The translations under genes were made by a program, and so were the position numbers. Below, piece after piece: positions 1 through 11,900 of a DNA stretch of 64,000 bases. How positions within the stretch are numbered: the stretch's first letter is position 1; every line of letters begins with the position of its first letter. This stretch comes from Rhizophagus irregularis. Lineage: Eukaryota; Glomeromycota; Glomeromycetes; Glomerales; Glomeraceae. The DNA is taken from contig NC_089435.1 in NCBI RefSeq assembly GCF_026210795.1, positions 3,472,001-3,536,000 of the forward strand, read 5' to 3'. A model generated the notes under the pieces. The model made no database searches and was not told the origin of the DNA. It saw nothing but the letters and a program-made list of their open reading frames with translations.

Positions 1-278
1 CTTATGAAGGTTAAACTAAATTCCTAATTCTAAGCTAATAGTATCGAAATTAATAAGTTAAGCTTACATGCATTGTTATATATGGTCACGTGTATATAAG
101 TCACGTGCGGGACAGACAAACGTAAAATTCCTCCGCTCCGCTTCGGACAATTAGTATGATATTACCTCCGTTGATGCACTATGCACCAATATAGCCGATA
201 TTTGACCATACCATAAATACATATTATACCCTTTATCGTCTACTGAATTATTGATATCGTTTAAAGTGTCGCATGTTT

Positions 279-440
279 GAACTCCAGTTAGATAAATACA
301 GATTCAAGTAGAATGAACTCTAGTTAGACAAATACAGATTCAAGTAGGAGAATGAACTCTAGTTAGATAAATACAGATTCAAGTGGAAGAATGAACTCTC
401 GAACCCTAGTTAGATAAATACAGGTTCAAGTGGAAGAATT
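279..440. repeat. Tandem repeat, about 38 bp unit, four copies
   Basis: Four successive copies of a unit that reads GAACTCTAGTTAGATAAATA followed by CAGATTCAAGTRGAAGAAT. Copies differ by a few substitutions and small indels; the last carries a short insertion after GAACTCT. It lies in non-coding DNA and has no evident function. Confidence 0.85.
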
Positions 441-1144
441 GAGAAAAATTATATTTTTTTAAAAATTGTCTTTATACAGTACCAATTAATGATTATTAGT
501 TTCACTTTATCAATTCTTCGTTATTAGAAGATTAGTTATTGTCATAAGTAATTTTAACTATATTCAAAATAAGATATTGAGAAAAAAAAAAAATTAAATA
601 ATAAATAAACAATGTTACAATAATTTATTAATTTCCAATTATGAATTTACAATTACAGTAATTACAGTAAAGTTGAACATTCAAGCCATTAAATTTAGGA
701 AACCTGTAGAGTGGGTAACACAATTTCTATATTAGAAGATAATCAGTGTAGCAGAGTACTATATAAGGAATTACAAAACGTATTATATTGTTTGTCATTT
801 TTTTTTTTTTTGAAAGTATTATAATAAATAAATAATGTATTGTTTGTTACCATAACTGATAATAATTAACGTTAAAACTGAATATTTTAAACCATTTAAT
901 AATGTTTAAATGTTTGTTATTATTTCGAAAAAAAAATTTAAAAAAATGTTTCAAAATGATCTGCGAACACGTGTCATTTCAACATACATTCATTATCGGA
1001 GAAAATATTATGTAAATCCAAAAAGTATGCCCCAGTCTATGTCTTATATTTCTAAAATAAAAAAAAAATCCAAAAAGTATGAAAAAAAAAATAAGAAGTA
1101 TCTTATTATGAATAATCTTGATGAAAAAATTTTTTTTTAAAGGT

Positions 1145-1262
1145 ACAAGTGCGTTATAACGACATCTCGACGACGACATACAGTACTATTTTTTTTGGAT
1201 TCCTTTGATGTCGTTATATCATTATAACGACGAAGAATATCGTTATAATGGGCGACACTTGT
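1145..1262. mobile_element. Small inverted-repeat element (MITE-like)
   Basis: The left end reads ACAAGTGCGTTATAACGAC and the right end, reverse-complemented, begins ACAAGTGTCGCCCATTATAACGA, so about 20 bp of imperfect terminal inverted repeat bound a 118-bp unit. The interior repeats GTCGTTATA-type motifs, giving further self-complementarity. No coding capacity is present. A non-autonomous DNA transposon remnant is the simplest reading, but target-site duplications are not clear. Confidence 0.45.
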
Positions 1263-2317
1263 AAATGAAAAAATTTTCGCAATCGACTGAAGGGTGATAT
1301 TTAAAAAAAATATCATTATTGAAAGAAAGCTTTTCTCGAGTTGAATTTCAAGTTAAAAACGAGTCATGCTATTATATTATACAACTAAAATTATTTTTAT
1401 ATGTTTATATGTGAAATTATAAGTTTATTTGGTGAATTATATAATTTTCAATTTATACTTCAAATAAATGATGTATTTTTACAATTTCCGATGAATATTT
1501 TTTTTTTATTTATTCATTTTATCTTTTCATCACAATTTTACTTAATAATAAAATTTACAGTAAATAATTTAAAAATATTAATATTATTAAACGGCCAAAT
1601 AAATAAATGTAATTATAATATTTTACTGTATGTGATAACGATATTCGATATTAAACTTTAAATTGATCGATTTTAACAGAATCTAAATTATTCAGAATTC
1701 TTAAATTAACTTATTAATCGAAATCGTTGTAACACGGACATGTACATTTCACGAAACATCATCACCGTTCTGTCATATCCCAATCAATTGATCCTACTGA
1801 ATTTCCTGTGTAGAATAGTAGAATACCTTCAGTGACAAACACTGAAAGAATATTTTATGGTTAGTTGTATATACTATTGCAATTTATTATTATTATTATT
1901 TTTTGAATTCGCAAGTGCTGTTGTCAAAAAAATATATAGGAATACTCAAATTTTTACATAATCAATCGGGTATAGTATGCGATAAATATTAGGCGATATG
2001 GTCACGCTATGAAAGTTATCCAATACCTCCTCAAATATTCATATCATCAATTCATGTAAATCTGTCACGTTATTTGTCCGGCATTATAAGTCTTCTACCA
2101 GAATTATAGCACTCGGCCGGCATTAAGAAAATTAACCATGTGATAATTGAGGAAAAAATAAAACAATATTCAAGTCTCACGTGATTTAAAAGACTAGACT
2201 ACAGGCTTTGGCTGATGACGGCTGTAAAGCTATTAAGAACGTTCTCGTTCATCGTATCGGAATTAGCGAAATATGGCATCAGTAGTAGTATTTCATTCGT
2301 AGTCCCCATAAAATCAA

Positions 2318-2640
2318 TTAGTTATCCTACCTCTAATGATTCTTTTGATTGAATAGTCGGCACTACTAAAATTTAACAATTTGGGATAATATGAGAAAAT
2401 AGAACAAGGTTTGGATTGTCATCTATGTTTATGGTGTCGTCGCGCAGTTGGGAATGCATTACTAACTTAAATTTTTGTGTTTAGTTATCCTACCTCAATT
2501 TTAGCAGTGTCTATTCCATCAAAAGAATCATAGATAGTTTAGGATAATATGGGAAAATTGATCAAGTTTTGGATTGTCATCGACTCTGTTTATTGTGTCG
2601 TCACCGACGTCACGGCAAGTGGGAATACATTACTAACTAT
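2318..2640. repeat. Duplicated block with direct and inverted copies
   Basis: The phrase AGTTATCCTACCTC occurs at about 2321 and 2482. GATAATATGRGAAAAT plus about 80 bp ending in CATTACTAAC occurs at about 2385 and 2545. ATGATTCTTTTGATTGAATA near 2337 is matched in inverted orientation by a segment near 2507. The arrangement looks like a duplicated foldback element. It is non-coding and lies 300-600 bp upstream of the Kelch-kinase gene. Confidence 0.55.
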
Positions 2641-2949
2641 AATTTTCGTGCAAAATGTGTAATTCTTTTTGTTCTACAATAAAATCACATCACTATTATT
2701 ATTATTTGCCGAATTTAAATAGAAATCATGGGTCGATCATTCTATTATTCTAATTTATTTATAGTTTAGTTCTTCATATTTTTTGATTTTTTAGTGGCGA
2801 TGAAATCCAAAATAGTACAAGTCAAAACTTTATTGGTTCGCACCAAATCTATTTAAAGTTAGATCGACGATTATGTTATAAACTTCTTTAAACCGAATGA
2901 AACCTTAAATTTTTTCTATCCTAACTACTTTTTTAATTTTTTTTTTATT

Positions 2950-5900
2950 ATGTCAAAGAAATTTTTAGTGTATTCTATATTATGGAGTTTAATTCAATTA
3001 GTTGAAGTAAATTGTCGAATAACATCACGACGATTTGATCATACTGCTACAATTTTTAATAATAACTTATATATTTTGGGTGGTCGAAATCTTAATTACG
3101 CCGACATTGTTGGAAAAGATTTTTTTTATTTTGATATATCTGTTGCATTGAATACTCAAAAACTTCTATGGCATCAAGTATCAAGCATTAATAATGTTCC
3201 ATCACATTATGGTGCATCTTTTGTTAAAGGAGGTGCAAATAATAATACATTAATTTTATATGTACCAGAGCATATTCAATTCAGTTTTTCAAGTCCTGAT
3301 ATTGATTTTGTTTATACATTTGATCCACAAGATAATTCAAATAATGCATGGAATATACCAAAAATAATAGGAAATAATGCAATTATAGAGAAATTTTCAA
3401 TTAATATTATTAGAAAAAAATTTTTGACAGGAATTGTTGATTATTATGGAAAAATTTATTTATGGGGTGGAATTAAACGATACGAATTCGATTCTGATAT
3501 GTATATTTTAGATACAACAAACTTTAGTTTGGAAAAAAGAAATATAACAAATATATCGAATTCTAATTTACCAACTTTAAGAATTCATTATGGTGCCGCT
3601 TTATTACCTAACAATAAAATCATTTATATTGGTAAGTAAACAATTCTTTTTTTTAAAAAAAAAATATTATTTGTTATTATTTGTTTATATACAGTATTAT
3701 CTTCTTTTTAGGTGGTTATGATGGTAAAAATTATTTAACGTTGGAGCAGGTAAATTATTAATTCTATTCTTTCTTTTTTTTTCGAGATTAAAGAAATCAG
3801 AGCGTAAATTTACGAATAATTTTATTATTTAGGTTTATATTTATGATACCATTAGTAATAATTGGTATAGAGAAGTAAGTACTATATTTAACATATTTTT
3901 TGTTCAAAATTGATATTTGTTACAATAATTTTTTTTTAATAAATTTTAGATAACTACCGGAATAATACCTTCTAATAGAGGAAAATTATCTGCCGTTCTT
4001 GGTATGAATTATTTTTAATTTAAATTACGATATTTATTATTATTTATTATTAATTATAAATTTATCACAAAAGGATTAGATGGTCAAAAAGTAATCATCT
4101 TTGGAGGTTCTAATAATTCTAATCTTAAATCTAATGAATCACTTTATGTATTAAATTTAACAAATTTTGAATGGTATATTCCGAGAATTTCCGGAAAGAT
4201 TCCGAAAAATCGATATTATCATAAAGCAAATGTTATCGATAATTATATGATCATATCATTCGGTAAGTCATTAAATGAAATGTTTTTAATTTTTTAAACG
4301 AAAATTACAATTAAAAGAAAATTTTTTTTTTTTTTTTTTAATAGGACGTGGTTATAATCAATCAATTGAAAGTGACATTTTATTACTTGATATAAGTAAT
4401 AACGAGGAATATGTATGGAAATGGCTTGAGATTAGTCAATCTATAGATTTATTAACAGATTCATTAATAGATTCATTAATAGATCAATTCAATCTAATAG
4501 AATTAACGAAAACTATATTAATTATTACTTTTATAATTATAACTCCTATATTTTACTTTAAAAAGAAAAAGAATAATAATTCCAATTGGCTTGAAGAAGC
4601 TATTTCCAATAATTATATTAAATATTATGAATATAAACATTTTAGTAATATACAAAAAATTGGTACCGGTTATTTTGGAGAAGTTTTTCGTGCAAATTAT
4701 AAAGATTCAGAACAATATTTAGCTTTAAAATCTTTTTTTAACCTTGATATCGCCACCATTAAAGAAATCATTCATGAGGTACAGTATTTAAATTATTTTG
4801 AAAAAAAAATTTGTTAAATTTTTTTTTTTAAAAATTCATTTTTTTTTAAAAAATTAAAATTTTATTTGTGATGTTAAGCTTAAACTTCAACGCGAAGTTG
4901 ATTTTCATAATAATGTTATTCGTTTTCATGGAATCGCAAATTCTGAGTCAGGTATGTTAAAAAAATTAATAACATAAAATATAATAAACGAATTATTATT
5001 ATTATTAATTTATTAATCTTACTAGAAAATCTAGAAAATCAAAGATGTAATAAATTTATATTAGTATTAGAATATGCGGATGGTGGTTCCCTTAGAAATT
5101 ATTTGAATAAGAATTTTGATACACTTGCTTGGAATCACAAATGCAATCTTGCTCATCAATTGGCATGTGCCGTTTCTTGTTTACATGATGAAAATATATT
5201 ACATTGTGATTTGGTAATTTTAATATTATTTATCATAAATTAATTATTTTTAAAAATTATTTAAATTTTAATTATAATATTATTAAATTATAATTTTTAT
5301 TTTTATTTTAAAATTTTAAAATTTTTAAAAGCATTCTGGTAATATATTGGTTCATCAAAATGCCATTAAATTGGCTGACTTTGGATTATCAAAAAGGATT
5401 GAAGATGCAACAAATCATCATTCAAAATTACATGGAATAATTCCTTATATTGATCCTAAAAGATTTAATAACTTAGATTCAATACAAGTATATAAATTAG
5501 ATAAAAAATGTGATATATATAGCGTTGGTGTTCTTTTATGGGAAATATCAAGTGGTAAACCACCTTTTTATACCGAACGTGAAACAAATTGTTGTTTAGC
5601 TATGAATATCTTACAAGGTCTTAGAGAAACTCCTATTTTGGAACCAGATATTCCTTCCGATTATATTAAACTTTATATTGGTAATTATTATTTTATTAAA
5701 TTATTATTATGTATTTATATTTAAAAATTTATTTTAACACGAATTGTTATTTAGCGTGTTGGGATGGAGAACCTAATAAACGTCCAACTATAAAACAAGT
5801 TACTTCACAACTTAAAGCAATGTTATCCCAAATAGACGAAAAAGATAATTCAATAGTAAATTTAAATGAAGATGATAATAATTATCCAGTAAAAAATTTA

Positions 5901-6020
5901 ACCCGATTATCACAATTACTTAATTCAGATGACAGGAATGAGGTCTCGGATTTTTTTGGGTTTAATGATTTGACAAATGAATTAAAGGAATATTTTGAAA
6001 AAAATGAAAAAAACAATTAA
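2950..6020 (+). CDS. Receptor-like Kelch-TM-protein kinase
   Basis: Ten exons: 2950-3631, 3712-3749, 3833-3874, 3950-4001, 4074-4262, 4345-4778, 4879-4951, 5026-5213, 5332-5680, 5755-6020, giving 770 aa. Residues 1-22 (MSKKFLVYSILWSLIQLVEV...) look like a signal peptide. Kelch-type repeats follow to about residue 370, with IGGYDG and FGGS blade motifs. A single hydrophobic helix lies at about 389-406 and is followed by KKKK, a stop-transfer signal. The kinase fills about 425-700: glycine loop GTGYFGEVF, lysine in LALKSF, catalytic loop HCDLHSGN, DFG, and IPYIDPKRF in the activation segment. HRD is HCD here, as in other TKL-like kinases of this type that lack the arginine. The predicted topology is an extracellular or lumenal propeller with a cytosolic kinase, so a receptor role is inferred. 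The Kelch part is split by many short introns. The four introns in the kinase part match those of the kinase at 50170-55414. The start is the first ATG before the signal peptide. Confidence 0.88.
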
Positions 6021-8320
6021 TAATAAATTAACAAATTAGTCTTGTTATATCGAAATTTACCATTTAAATATGATATTATTATTACTTACAAAATATTAGG
6101 AAGTCAAGTGATTGTGACAAGACTCTCTTCTAAAATTTTAATAGATGTACTGTATAATGAAAACTGGGAATTTTTATATTTAAAACAAACAATACACGAG
6201 AAATTGTAATGTAAATAAACGGAAAATCAGTAAATCACGATTTTGCTTATATTACTATTATATGAAGAAATTTAGAAATTTTTATGAAGTAACCTGGATT
6301 GGTAATAGATTTGAAATTTGTATCATTACCGACAATCATCCGTCCAATTACGAGTTGCCCGCCCTTAAATTTTTCTTTGAGACGATGAATTATAAGTTCG
6401 ATTCTTTATCAGTTATCACTGATATCAAGATAAGATTACCGTTACCAATGAATTGTTGAAGGAGGAAGAAATTGTACGCTATTATTTAACATGAATGATT
6501 TTATATTATTGAATTTTCGGCATTTCTTCAGCATATTGGGTCAAAATCCATTATGGTTTACAGTAACTATATTGTATGGTATTTCGGGGATGACAAAAGT
6601 AATTATCAGAAGTAAGGATTTGACAATGATAGTAATCTTTTATACCGATCGCAGTTGCGAAGATGGAACAGTTAGCGCCTTAACGGGTTTATTTGAAATA
6701 ATTTCCGAGATTCTCGGTGATAATTTAATTATTTTTGTTTTATCGTCTTTACCATCTTCAATAACTTCAGTTGTTATCTTGTATATACCATTGAATTTCC
6801 TAAATATTACCTGTCTTCTTTCTCTTTCGGCCTACTTATTGACAAAAATTTCTTATCCCCTCTTAACGACTTTACTATAAAAAAAAAATTACTTATTCCC
6901 GACGAAAAAAAAATCATATTTTATTTGAAAAATTTGAAAAATTCAAAATGATGCTCAGTAAGTGTAAAACCTTACTAGTATGTCTTTGTAAGAATTAGAC
7001 ATTTTGTCTGCATTAGGAGTGGAATTTCTTAAGATAGTTAATCGTTTAAGCATGATAATATTAAAGTTATATTTTTTTTTTACAAAAGAAATTTCTCGCG
7101 GTGGTTGCGGAAAAGATGACCATAGTGTTTACTTTTGCAGAAATATCCAAAAAGCTGTTCCAATTTGATTGTTTCTCTCTATTTTTTAAAAAATCTAAAT
7201 TTTAATAAACATATAGTTTAAATGCCCCTCTAAATTTTCCCGAATTTTCTCAAAAATTTCTAAAAGTTTTATTATATTCATTTTATTTAGTTTATTTAAT
7301 GAAAAAGCCTTCCCCCTCAAACTTTTCAGAAAATCTGGAAAATCTGGACGTTAAACAAATAATCAGTTGTGAACGGTCTAAGTGCATAATGTTGATTTTG
7401 ATCTTCCAATAATAATGTCCACTAATTTATTACAAATCTTTTCGCGCTATTATAATAATATTGGGATGTAGTAATTTTCTTTTTATCTATAATATTAAAA
7501 AAAATTAAGCCTCAAAAAAATTAATTACATAAAAAAAGAATGATTTGTGCTAAGGAGGTAGAAAATCTTATCTTTGTACATCCGTATATCGAGATTGACG
7601 TGTTTATAGTTAGTTAGGTTCGTCCAATCTACGATAATCGTGTAAATTTAATTTATTTATACCCAATAAAGAAATGAACAAATAAATAAAAGTTTTAATT
7701 GCTTTAATTAAAAATGATGGAGGAAAAACCAATTCTGAAATATAAATATATGGAAAAATAAAAAATACATGGCAAACCTTTTAAAAATTAAAAATCGGTC
7801 TTGAACTCATAATGAACTAAATTGAATACGAAACAAAGGTGCTATATCAAATTTCATTTGTTAAAAATCGGTTTAACATGAATATCGCATAATCGTTAAG
7901 TTCTGACTTGCTAATAAAATGTCGTAGTTTAACGTTTTTGCGAACAGTCTAATTCATTTTCTTCTTTATTTCTTATGTTTTCCTCCACATGCTTCTTCGT
8001 GCCTTTTCAAATTTGACATCGATATGATTCTATTACATTTACATCCTTTATGTAATTTATTTATTTATTTTATTTCAAGAAGAGTAGTAATCCGAGTCCA
8101 ATACAAATTAAAGCCGAAGGTACGTGAGTACGAAAAAACTAAAATATGTGCATAGATCACAGACTAACATCCCATACAGGACCTCAGGACCTCACCCTTC
8201 GGTGAAGAATAGAGCTATACCTAGGTGAAATTACGCTGCCTAAGATTTTACATCCTTTATGTATCGGGAAAATTACGTTTTATTAACATTTCATTATAGA
8301 GTCAACATGACGAATGTACA

Positions 8321-8440
8321 GTGAGAGTGTACGATAACGTGCGAACTGACCGGAATTAACGTCAACGCTATCGCGTGTAAGTGCATAACTCCCAAACTCG
8401 GGCCAGTTCGTACGTTAATATCGTACACCCCCTCCCTCAC
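8321..8440. mobile_element. Inverted-repeat element (MITE family, copy 1)
   Basis: The left end GTGAGAGTGTACGATAACG and the right end (reverse complement GTGAGGGAGGGGGTGTACGA) form an imperfect inverted repeat across 120 bp. The interior has ACGCTATCGCGTG and AAGTGCATAACTC, also found at about 46600-46668, so this is a dispersed family. A related AGTTATGCACTAACACGTG stretch is seen in inverted orientation near 55754. It is non-coding. Confidence 0.5.
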
Positions 8441-8469
8441 ATGACACCTTAATCTGGTTTTTATCTTGC

Positions 8470-8515
8470 CTGCATTATAGGTGCTCGGCCGGCATTAATA
8501 ATTAACCATGTGACA
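8470..8515. repeat. GGCCGGCATTAA dispersed repeat, upstream of sacsin-like gene
   Basis: GCATTATAGGTGCTCGGCCG is followed by GCATTAATAATTAACCATGTGA. The same core, an ATTATAG stretch, CGGCCGGCATTAA and ATTAACCATGTGA, occurs at 2096-2140, and a variant is at about 18713-18735. Short, GC-rich and partly palindromic in an AT-rich genome, it may be a transposon end or a regulatory box. Confidence 0.5.
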
Positions 8516-8937
8516 GTTGTGTCACTCATGACACTCATGTGACGAATAAAAATTAACGAATAGGGTTTCTCACGCCGAAAAAACAGAAATGTTGATCCAT
8601 CATGAATAAAAATAGTCAAATGGATCATCCCAATGTTTATTTCTTCTTCGTTTAAAATGATTTATCGGTAAAAGATATATTTATTTTGCAGGCTATGTCG
8701 TATTGTTATTTTTTATTTATTAATTTTTGAGATACATGACACAAGTCACATAGCCACATGCCTTTTGCCCAAATTCTATTGTTATTTATGTATCGTTTTT
8801 TTTAAAGAAAATAAACTATAATTTTTTAGGAAAAAAAAAAATTTTTTGTTTTTCATAATTTTATAAATAAAGCCATCTTTTGGAACCTATTTTAAAACTT
8901 AATGTCAAATTTAATTTGATAAATTTTAACGTTAAAA

Positions 8938-11900
8938 ATGGAAGGAGAAGAATTTAATCCAACTGAACCTTATACTCGTCGTTTACGTAAAATCCTTGAA
9001 GAATATCCTGATGGTTCACAGATTCTTCGTGAAATTCTTCAAAATTCGGATGATGCAAAAAGTACTGAACAAGTTTTCATTTTGGATCATAATACATATC
9101 CATCAAGTAGTTTGTTTAAACCGCATTTGAATAATAATTGTCAAAGAGGACTTGATAGTTATCAAGGTCCCGCACTTTTAGCAAAAAATAATTCCTTATT
9201 TGAAGAAAGGGATTTTAAATCTTTGCTAAGTTTGGCTAATAGTGAAAAACACGATCAATTTGATAAGATTGGAGGTAAATTTTTATTTATGCTCATAAAT
9301 TTGTTTGTTTTACGCAACTTACAAATTCTAATAACTTTCTACATTTCAATAGTAATGGGAGTAGGATTCAATTCAGTTTATCATATAACCGACTCTCCTT
9401 CATTTATCACTGATGATAAATACGTTATTCTTGATCCACACAAATGGTGTTATAATGGTGGTGTCAAATTCAACTTTATCAACCATGAATTGGCTGAAAA
9501 ATGTCCAGATCAATTTGCTCCTTTCAGAAGAATTCCGTGTGATATTCCATGTGATGAACTATTTAAAAAACCATTTAAAGGCACTATCTTTCGTTATCCT
9601 CTTCGTGATACTACCGGTTCAGATATTTCTGACAAAATTTATAACCCGGAAGATATCTTAGAAATGTTTCACAAATTTTACGAAATTGACAGCATTAATT
9701 GTTTATTATTTTTGAAATATATCGAGTGTATCTCTTTTTATGAATTGGAAAAAGGCGCCAATGAACCTAAATTACTTTATAAAATTCAATTAGAGAATGC
9801 TGAAAAAGTACGCCAAGAACGTCATTTTATAGTTGAAAAAATTATACCAATGATGGATTTGTTAAATTCAAGTAGTCTTAATGAAAACAATCAACTAAAA
9901 GCGACTTATGTTGCATCATTCAGTCGTCAGAAAGGAGATTCTAAAGAACCTAATTCAAAATGGTTAATTTTGAATTATCTTGATGATTTACTCGAAACTC
10001 AAACATATTTTCAAAATAATTTTAGAAAAAACATAAGAGACTACAAATTTATTCCTAATGTTGGGCTAGCGGTTCCTTTAAATGATTTAAATGTTACCGG
10101 AAAATTATTTTGTTTTTTGCCTCTTCCTATCCCAATGCCCTTCTCAGTTTCCGTGCATGGATATTTTGCGGTAGGAGCTTATTATTATTATATTGAATGT
10201 TTTAATAAATATTGCATATCATATATTAAAAATTTTTTCTGACTTGCTTAACAGGTTAACACTAATCGACGCTCTTTATGGTCTGCTGCGGATAATGAAG
10301 ACTTGGTAAAAAATTGATTTTTTTCACAATTATTTTGTTAAACATAAATATTAAAAAAAAGAACTCTTGAAATTTAGGCTGATAATGCATTAGCGCATCT
10401 AAAGGTTAAATGGAATCGATATTTATTTGAAAAAGTCTTACCAAAAGCTTGGGTAAAATTCCTTTGTGAACTCCCATCTAATAATATTCAATCAGGTGAT
10501 TTGTATAAATTCTGGCCGATAGTTAAGGATGATTCATCAGGAAATATAAGTATCTTTTGCAAGGATCTTTTACAAAATGTTGTAGATTGTCTTAGTCTCG
10601 AAGATCGCGTATTCAAAGGTCCATCATCAAGCATCATTGGTGAAATTAGTGGAATATCAGCAGATTCATATAATACATCCTCATTTATCGAGTCCGGATT
10701 TCATTGGCTTTCACTTTCTAATGGCTATTTGGAGGATGAGAAACTATTAAGTTTTGATTTACCCAAAATTATTGGAAAAATAGGATTTCCCGTAATATCA
10801 ACTTCTTATCATATCATAAGTGTCTTAAAAAATTCTAAATACAAAGATTCTCTTAAGTTTTTTTCTCCTGGAGTTATTCGTACTTATTTAAAGCACAATT
10901 TTGACAAATGGGAAGGAAATTTACCAAGAAAAGAAATCTTACAATTATTCGAGTACATATTAAGGGATCAAAATTTTAACGAATTAGAAGGTTTTAAAAT
11001 GATTCCACTTGCGGACAATGAACTTGGTACTATAACACTGTCTAGCGATTCTAATGTATATATTGGTCCGGACAATAACATTGAAGACCATAAATTTGAC
11101 GAACGTCATATCTTCGAGAATCAATTGAACAAATTTATTGACAAATCAATTGACTTTGGATTGTATATGCGTTTGTATGATAATGCAAAGGCTGGATGGA
11201 ATATAAATATCAAAATTCTAAACGAGTCCGTTGTCGCTGATATGATAAGATTCTCATTGAATTATTCGATAAATAAAAAAGACTCCGAAGAAATATCAAT
11301 TCCAAATAATCTTGAATGGATTTATCGATTATGGAATAATTTAAGATACAGAAATTGGAATCTGAGAGAGTTTGAAGAAATTCATTTAATCCCAACAAGC
11401 AACTCTACTATTAGGAAATTAAAAACACCCAGAAAAATTTTTTCGAATAAAACAAGCGAAAATATTTCTACTAATACCTTAATACCTATTTTCGAAAAAT
11501 TCGGTGCTGTTTTCGTGGATAATCAATTTATAGAAATTTCTAAATGGGATAAGTTAGTATTGCTAAATTATAATCTCTTCATATTGTTTCTAAACAAACT
11601 AATTATCTTCACTTTCTTTTTGATAGAACATCTCCTTATATTATTAAGCTTAATGACATTATATCAGTTTTGGCTTCTTTGCGAGCTGATACTTTGTATC
11701 CAGGGAATTTGAATCAAAGTTTACAAATTCATGAAGCACCCGCGCTTGTTGAGCATCTATCTAATTATTTGCGAATTGCAAATAAAGATCATCTTACGCA
11801 AGAACTTATTGAAGTTATCAAGCATCTTCCAATTTTTAATCAAGTGGATCATACTGCAACAATTTCATTATTACCTGGAAATAAAGAATGGTATCTCCTA

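Larger units (their letters stand above)
1..2949. other. Intergenic, repeat-rich
   Basis: No gene is supported here. The stretch holds two TCACGTG boxes 15 bp apart (86-92 and 101-107), a four-copy tandem repeat (279-440), a small inverted-repeat element (1145-1262), a GGCCGGCATTAA-type dispersed repeat (about 2096-2140) and a duplicated block (about 2318-2640). Short open frames at 910-1140 and 1401-1661 are lysine- or isoleucine/phenylalanine-rich products of AT-rich sequence and are not credible genes. The last few hundred bases should contain the promoter of the Kelch-kinase gene, but no clear core element is visible. Confidence 0.6.
6021..8937. other. Intergenic, no supported gene
   Basis: AT-rich DNA between the Kelch-kinase gene and the first sacsin-like gene. 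Open frames at 6262-6459 and 6491-6880 (+) match nothing recognised. The complement of 6620-6800 reads as a more protein-like hydrophilic stretch without a start, perhaps a decayed fragment. An inverted-repeat element lies at 8321-8440 and a GGCCGGCATTAA-type repeat at about 8470-8515. The roughly 400 bp before 8938 should be the promoter of the sacsin-like gene. Confidence 0.5.

Noticed and set aside
910-1661. Open frames at 910-1140 and 1401-1661
   Set aside because: Their products are runs of Lys/Asn/Tyr or Ile/Phe/Leu from AT-rich DNA, with no motif and no splice context.
6262-6880. Two short plus-strand frames of 65 and 129 codons
   Set aside because: No recognised domain; the second is hydrophobic without charge clusters. 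The complement reads better but has no start.
9413-9661. Frames overlapping sacsin-like exons in other phases (also many others inside 9-30 kb)
   Set aside because: They are shadows of the spliced genes; the paralogs agree on the chosen frames.
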